This document shows positions 23,665 to 25,288 of a stretch of 25,288 bases of DNA, one piece after another. Both the position numbers and the translations under genes were made by a program. The notes beneath the pieces were generated by a model. The model worked only from the letters and a program-made list of their open reading frames with translations. It was not told the DNA's origin and made no database searches. Positions within the stretch are counted from its first letter, which is position 1. Every line of letters begins with the position of its first letter. The stretch is from assembly GCA_046705285.1 (NCBI GenBank), contig JBJKQK010000132.1, forward strand, positions 1 to 25,288, in the 5' to 3' direction. The stretch is from SCRD01 sp046705285. Its GTDB lineage: Bacteria; Acidobacteriota; Terriglobia; UBA7540.

Positions 23665-24966
23665 TCAAGATGCGCGAGCTTTTCCGCCGATGCCGTTGAA
23701 AGGTGAGGCAAGGTTATCCTCACTGTCAAAACGCGGAGAGAATTGCTCCGGCAACACGCGCCAGCCGGCAGGCGCTTCCGCCTCGCGCACGAATGTTGTG
23801 GAAACAGCAACGCGGTTGAGTGCAAGCGTGTTTCGAATCCAGACAATGCGCTGTTCCGTGGGGTCAGGACTGCCAAGGGTTCCCAGGACACAGTCGAGCG
23901 CCTCGCGATCGGATGGCAGGTACATGGGCACGCGAGCCATAATTGGGTTGAGCGCGGTTCGGGCGTTCATGTACACCTTTGTAAGATCGATCTTGCGGTA
24001 GAAACGCTCGTGGATGGCGTCCGCCAGGCCGACGCCAACACCGTTCCCATCGCTTTCGGCAGTCAGGTCGCGCACGTAAATCAGCCCGATTTCAGGCGCT
24101 TCGGGCGGTTGCGGGCTTACGCCCCGGCCGACAACCTTCGTGTCCATGCCCGTTCCGCTGATGTTCTTTCCCATTTCGTCCACCATCAGCACGTGGCATT
24201 TCGGAAAAGGCAGCCGTGGAACCAGGCTCTTTGCAATGGGCAGGGTCGCCTCCTCCATGGCAACAATCCCCTCGGGCAGCACCGCGCGCACCATTGCGGT
24301 CTGATGCATCTCGTTTTCAGCGACGGCGAGGCCGCAAAGAATCTTTCCCGTGGAGAGCGTGACCGCGGAGATCGCCCGGATCGCCTGCTCATAGCCGATT
24401 TTCCGGCTCCATCGATGAGTTTCGCTTGCCCCGTCGCGCTTGCCCAGGCCCACGGCAATCATCTTCAGCAGGCCACTCTCGATGCTTCCGCTGAAGCCGG
24501 TGTGCGGCTTGATGCGATTCAGCACCAGGATGCCGTCTGCTTCCCAGGCGTTCCGGTCCAGGCGGACCTGCATCCCTTCGGGCGTTTCACCCACGCGCAC
24601 GGTGGCCATGTCGGATCTGATTTCAGCACCCACAAAATCCGGAATGACGCCGTACTCTTCAAGAATCAGCCGCTGGCCTTCTGCGGTGGCTCCGCCGTGG
24701 CTGCCCATGGCCGGAACGACGAAAGGATTGGCGCCCTGGGCCTTCAGCCAGTCGCAGGCCGTCTTGACAATCTCCTTCAAATTGGCAATGCCGCGGCTTC
24801 CTGCCGTCACCGCAATGCGCCGGCCGGCGAGGCGTTCACGCGGAATCGCGAGACCCGAAAGCGCCTGGCGTATCTCGCCCCCGATGTCTGACAGCCCGGG
24901 CATGGTGGGCGAAGTCCGTTCGAGGATTCTGAAATTACCAATAGGAATATGACCGTTGGTTGACAT
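23665..24966 (-). CDS. LarA-like protein (DUF2088 / lactate racemase N-terminal domain)
   Basis: This belongs to the family of LarA, the nickel-pincer 2-hydroxyacid racemase (PF09861 N-domain). The motifs GSHGGATAEGQ (H90) and RIKPHTGFSGS...LLKMIAVGLGK (H155, K153, K168) sit where LarA binds its pyridinium thioamide nickel cofactor. They are of the GSHGG subtype rather than the classical GTHR subtype. At 433 residues the protein is full length, with the second domain after about residue 275. It is cytoplasmic, with no signal peptide. The activity is not fixed by sequence: racemase or epimerase of another hydroxyacid is possible, and cofactor genes larB, larC and larE are not here. The start, ATG 24966, has GGAGAG just upstream. 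It is the first gene of the leftward cluster. Confidence 0.8.
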   Translation of the reverse strand: MSTNGHIPIGNFRILERTSPTMPGLSDIGGEIRQALSGLAIPRERLAGRRIAVTAGSRGIANLKEIVKTACDWLKAQGANPFVVPAMGSHGGATAEGQRLILEEYGVIPDFVGAEIRSDMATVRVGETPEGMQVRLDRNAWEADGILVLNRIKPHTGFSGSIESGLLKMIAVGLGKRDGASETHRWSRKIGYEQAIRAISAVTLSTGKILCGLAVAENEMHQTAMVRAVLPEGIVAMEEATLPIAKSLVPRLPFPKCHVLMVDEMGKNISGTGMDTKVVGRGVSPQPPEAPEIGLIYVRDLTAESDGNGVGVGLADAIHERFYRKIDLTKVYMNARTALNPIMARVPMYLPSDREALDCVLGTLGSPDPTEQRIVWIRNTLALNRVAVSTTFVREAEAPAGWRVLPEQFSPRFDSEDNLASPFNGIGGKARAS

Positions 24967-25288
24967 GTTGTTCTCTCCAATCTGAGCTTATGGAGGCGAG
25001 CCGTTCACGTCAAGCTGAAAACCAACGGTCAGGAAACGGGTTTCTCAGCTAGAGGCAGGGAATGTGGGGTGTTAGTTCGCTGCAAATTCTGGGCGCATTC
25101 TACGCTGGCGATCGTCGTCTCCGGCTGCTTGTTCAGTCCGTGTTTTTTCATTCTCACCATGGGAGACGAAGGAGCGGCCTTTGGGGGAGCTTTTTTCTCT
25201 GCTTGACTGTAAAGCTGGCTTGAAGGTTTATCTTTTGAAACAGGGACTCGAATCCCTGGCCAAGGCGGCTGGGGAATCGGGTCGGAAC
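24967..25288. other. Right-end intergenic region
   Basis: It contains the leftward promoter of the LarA-like cluster. To the right there is a TTGACT at 25203-25208 with a TTTATC 18 bases on, which might be a rightward promoter for a gene beyond the window. A perfect 5-bp hairpin CAGGG/CCCTG (25241-25245, 25254-25258) resembles a tRNA T-arm, but no other tRNA parts are present. No gene is supported. Confidence 0.35.
24985..25013 (-). promoter_or_regulatory. Probable promoter of the LarA-like gene cluster
   Basis: On the minus strand, TTGACG (25013-25008, 5 of 6) is followed at exactly 17 bases by TAAGCT (24990-24985, 3 of 6). The leader to the ATG would be about a dozen bases and contains the GGAGAG ribosome site. 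Confidence 0.38.

Noticed and set aside
23743..24891. 382-codon open frame antisense to the LarA-like gene
   Set aside because: The minus strand encodes recognisable LarA-family motifs across the whole span; the plus-strand product is rich in His/Arg and unlike a real protein.
128..25138. The 15-base string GCTGCTTGTTCAGTC occurs at both 128-142 and 25124-25138
   Set aside because: One shared 15-mer within 25 kb is close to chance expectation, and flanking bases do not match; no sign of flanking direct repeats of an element.
25241..25258. T-arm-like hairpin suggesting a tRNA end
   Set aside because: The loop is one base too long and no acceptor, D or anticodon arm can be found on either strand nearby.

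Overview
The window looks like a chromosomal segment of a diderm bacterium with moderately high G+C. The best guess is Acidobacteriota. This is an inference from the gene mix: an Omp85/BamA-type protein next to TamB, DUF481 and DUF2911 proteins, a PIG-L deacetylase, and many secreted proteins with strong AAGGAGG ribosome sites. No rRNA, tRNA, transposase, phage gene or CRISPR array was found, and coding density is ordinary.

Left part (1-11040). Plus-strand genes are separated by unusually roomy intergenic regions. In order they are: a membrane-attached class C beta-lactamase-like serine hydrolase; a Tat-exported berberine-bridge-type flavoenzyme with both residues for bicovalent FAD; an isolated thiG; ftsB on the minus strand; cutA; a small secreted helical protein; an M48 lipoprotein metallopeptidase; a doubtful small secreted ORF; and a DUF481 outer-membrane barrel protein. 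CRP-type palindromes (TGTGA-N6-TCACA, 9 of 10 matches each) lie upstream of two consecutive genes, the small secreted protein and the M48 peptidase. The ftsB/cutA gap holds a palindromic element that resembles a dispersed repeat.

Right part (11064-24966). Everything is on the minus strand. Reading in the direction of transcription, the first cluster is a LarA-like DUF2088 protein, a basic secreted protein, a GLSMGG esterase, a TlpA-like thioredoxin, a DUF2911 protein and a PIG-L deacetylase. Next, behind a good promoter, comes an outer-membrane biogenesis operon: an Omp85/BamA protein with seven POTRA domains, a SurA-like chaperone that lacks the PPIase domain, and TamB. A divergent CDF-like membrane protein ends the strand run.

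The most interesting unit is the Omp85 / PPIase-less SurA / TamB operon. It looks like a self-contained module for chaperoning and inserting outer-membrane proteins or for envelope transport. The chaperone gene appears to encode its signal peptide upstream of the first conventional start codon. Secondary points of interest are the paired CRP-type sites, the CDF-like protein with a degenerate metal site, and a strong hairpin directly in front of the DUF481 ribosome site.
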